Source of the DNA: Silanimonas sp.
GTDB taxonomy: Bacteria; Pseudomonadota; Gammaproteobacteria; Xanthomonadales; Xanthomonadaceae
Assembly (NCBI RefSeq): GCF_027531545.1
Contig: NZ_JAPZSC010000030.1
Span: 26,191 to 90,190 of the forward strand
Length of the DNA stretch: 64,000 nucleotides
Direction: 5' to 3'
Both the position numbers and the translations under genes were made by a program. Numbering within the stretch: the stretch's first letter is position 1; the number at the start of each line of letters is the position of its first letter. The notes beneath the pieces are model-generated. The model was not told the DNA's origin. It saw only the letters and a program-made list of their open reading frames with translations, and did no database searches. This document shows, piece after piece, positions 63,222 to 64,000 of this stretch.

Positions 63222-63577
63222 CGGCGTCGCAGCAGGAAGCCCATCAGAAGGCCCACGCCCGCGCCGATGCCGATGGCGGTCCATGGATTCTGGTGCACGT
63301 AACGATCCGTGGCCTTGGCCGCGTCACGGGCCTGCGCGGCGACGGCCTGCTGGGCGTCGGCGATCCGCAGGTTCACGGTGCGCATCGACTCACGCGTCCG
63401 GGCGCGGATGCCATCGAGGGCTTCGCCGCCGTGCTGCGCGGTGGCCTTCAGCAGGGCTTCGGCGTCCGACATCGCGGTGCGGACATCGGCGATCAGCGGT
63501 TCCATCGACAGCGACGGTGCGCTGCGGTCGGGAATGATGGCAGTGGATTTGTCGAGGGTTTTTTCGAGGGGATTCAT
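63218..63577 (-). CDS. yqjD: YqjD/ElaB family ribosome-associated membrane protein (DUF883)
   Basis: The 119-residue protein has a helical N-terminal domain with LLKATAQHGGEALDGIRARTRESM and a C-terminal TM helix NPWTAIGIGAGVGLLMGFLLRRR, the typical DUF883 tail anchor. YqjD, ElaB and YgaM in E. coli bind ribosomes near the inner membrane in stationary phase. It is the first gene of a coupled yqjD-yqjE-yqjK set. Confidence 0.9.
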   Translation of the reverse strand: MNPLEKTLDKSTAIIPDRSAPSLSMEPLIADVRTAMSDAEALLKATAQHGGEALDGIRARTRESMRTVNLRIADAQQAVAAQARDAAKATDRYVHQNPWTAIGIGAGVGLLMGFLLRRR

Positions 63578-63608
63578 CGGGCACTCCAGTGGGGGGAAGG
63601 ACGGGGAC

Positions 63609-63755
63609 TCAGACTCGCTGGCCGCGGAGCAGCCGGATGACGATGATCACCACGGCGACGACGAGCAGCAGGTGGATGAAGCCGCCCATCGTGTAGGCCG
63701 TGAAATAGCCCAAGGCCCAGAGAAGGACGAGCAGGACGGCAATGGTTTCGAGCAT
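63609..63755 (-). CDS. Lmo0937-family small membrane protein
   Basis: The 48-residue product is almost entirely hydrophobic: two TM segments (about 3-18 and 25-43) with GYFTAYTMGGFIHLLLVVAVVI, the pattern of Lmo0937-like small membrane proteins found across bacteria, and ends RLLRGQRV. Function is unknown; members are often linked to stress genes, as here next to yqjD. Confidence 0.75.
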   Translation of the reverse strand: MLETIAVLLVLLWALGYFTAYTMGGFIHLLLVVAVVIIVIRLLRGQRV

Positions 63756-63928
63756 GGTGGCGGCTCCGGTGCGCGCAATGGAGGCATCGCTGCGTTCGAA
63801 GCAGGATGCGCCGTCCCTTTCGGCATGACGGTGCGGTGGCGCACGCAGCAAAAAAAAACGCCTCTTTTGAATTTCGAGTGGGTGGCGGCCAGAATCGACC
63901 GGAGTCTGGGACCGTTGTCTGAGGGAAC

Positions 63929-64000
63929 GTGAGCGAGAAGCAGCTTTTGGAGGCCGCCCTTGGCGTGGCCGCGCCGTGGTACGTGAGGGGGACGGAGTTC
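63929..64000 (+). CDS. ISL3-family transposase, N-terminal fragment cut by the window end
   Basis: The last 72 bases encode MSEKQLLEAALGVAAPWYV from a GTG with GAGGGA ahead. This matches the opening of ISL3-type DDE transposases (a LLExALGV...PWYV start). The rest is beyond the window. An AT-richer stretch starting near 63861 (CCTCTTTTGAATTTCG) could be the left inverted repeat, but the right end is needed to check. Whether the element is whole cannot be seen. It marks the only mobile element in the window. Confidence 0.65.
   Translation, partial: MSEKQLLEAALGVAAPWYVRGTEF

Noticed and set aside
1..64000. CRISPR array, tRNA and rRNA genes, origin of replication (DnaA boxes)
   Set aside because: I saw no spaced direct repeats of CRISPR type, no cloverleaf-like sequence with a conserved TTCGA(N)C arm in the gaps, and no cluster of TTATCCACA-like boxes.

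Overview
The window is a chromosomal segment of a high-GC gammaproteobacterium, most likely of the order Lysobacterales (Xanthomonadales). The main reasons are the Xanthomonas-type four-gene oleABCD olefin cluster, the rhodanese-secB-gpsA order, the hemD-hemX-hemY cluster, the TM-anchored alpha-2-macroglobulin next to pbpC, and the uniformly GC-rich third codon positions. I count 55 protein genes (one weak, one cut by the window end), with no tRNA, rRNA or CRISPR array. No stretch longer than 300 bases lacks a gene; the longest gaps are the first 274 bases and 3933-4141 (209 bases).

Layout. 0.3-7.5 kb: ubiK, the ComM/YifB ATPase, an NhaP2-like cation/proton antiporter and a large secreted subtilase. 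7.6-11.8 kb: the glyoxylate shunt (aceB-aceA, minus strand) with a divergent LysR regulator. 11.8-15 kb: an ECF sigma factor with a membrane partner, an XRE-DUF805 fusion and a PPK2. 15-23.4 kb: pbpC and a 1972-residue alpha-2-macroglobulin. 23.5-29 kb: a GAF/PAS/GGDEF/EAL protein, a pirin, an acyltransferase and arfB. 29-32.1 kb: hemY, hemX, hemD. 32.1-36.6 kb: a hotdog thioesterase, a lipoprotein, a rhodanese, secB, gpsA, an outer-membrane barrel that seems to start at ACG, and trmL. 36.6-41.7 kb: a secreted hypothetical protein, an SDR, a tandem M16 lipoprotein peptidase and a DUF4156 lipoprotein. 41.8-48.3 kb: oleA, oleB, oleC, oleD and an amidohydrolase lipoprotein. 48.4-52.8 kb: a RluE-type pseudouridine synthase and a translationally coupled two-gene unit. 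52.9-59.4 kb: a small lipoprotein, a trypsin-like protease with a very acidic segment, an ABC exporter, an EAL phosphodiesterase, a PPC-like secreted protein, an exported SAM-methyltransferase-like protein and a hypothetical protein. 59.4-63.8 kb: a stress/envelope group (two Crp-like regulators, CsbD-like, entericidin-like, helical lipoprotein, yqjD-yqjE-yqjK, Lmo0937-like). 63.9 kb to the end: the start of an ISL3-type transposase.

The most unusual locus is 49096-52832. A SLOG-like nucleotide-binding domain fused to a four-TM SLATT-like membrane module overlaps by ATGA the start of a TIR - single TM - TolB-like - TPR protein. Pairing a possible nucleotide-signal maker (TIR) with a possible nucleotide sensor on a membrane effector (SLOG plus TM helices) follows the logic of Thoeris, but the domain architecture differs from classical ThsA/ThsB. 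It could be an undescribed signalling or defence module. Nothing in the flanks shows recent transfer, so a housekeeping signalling role is equally open.
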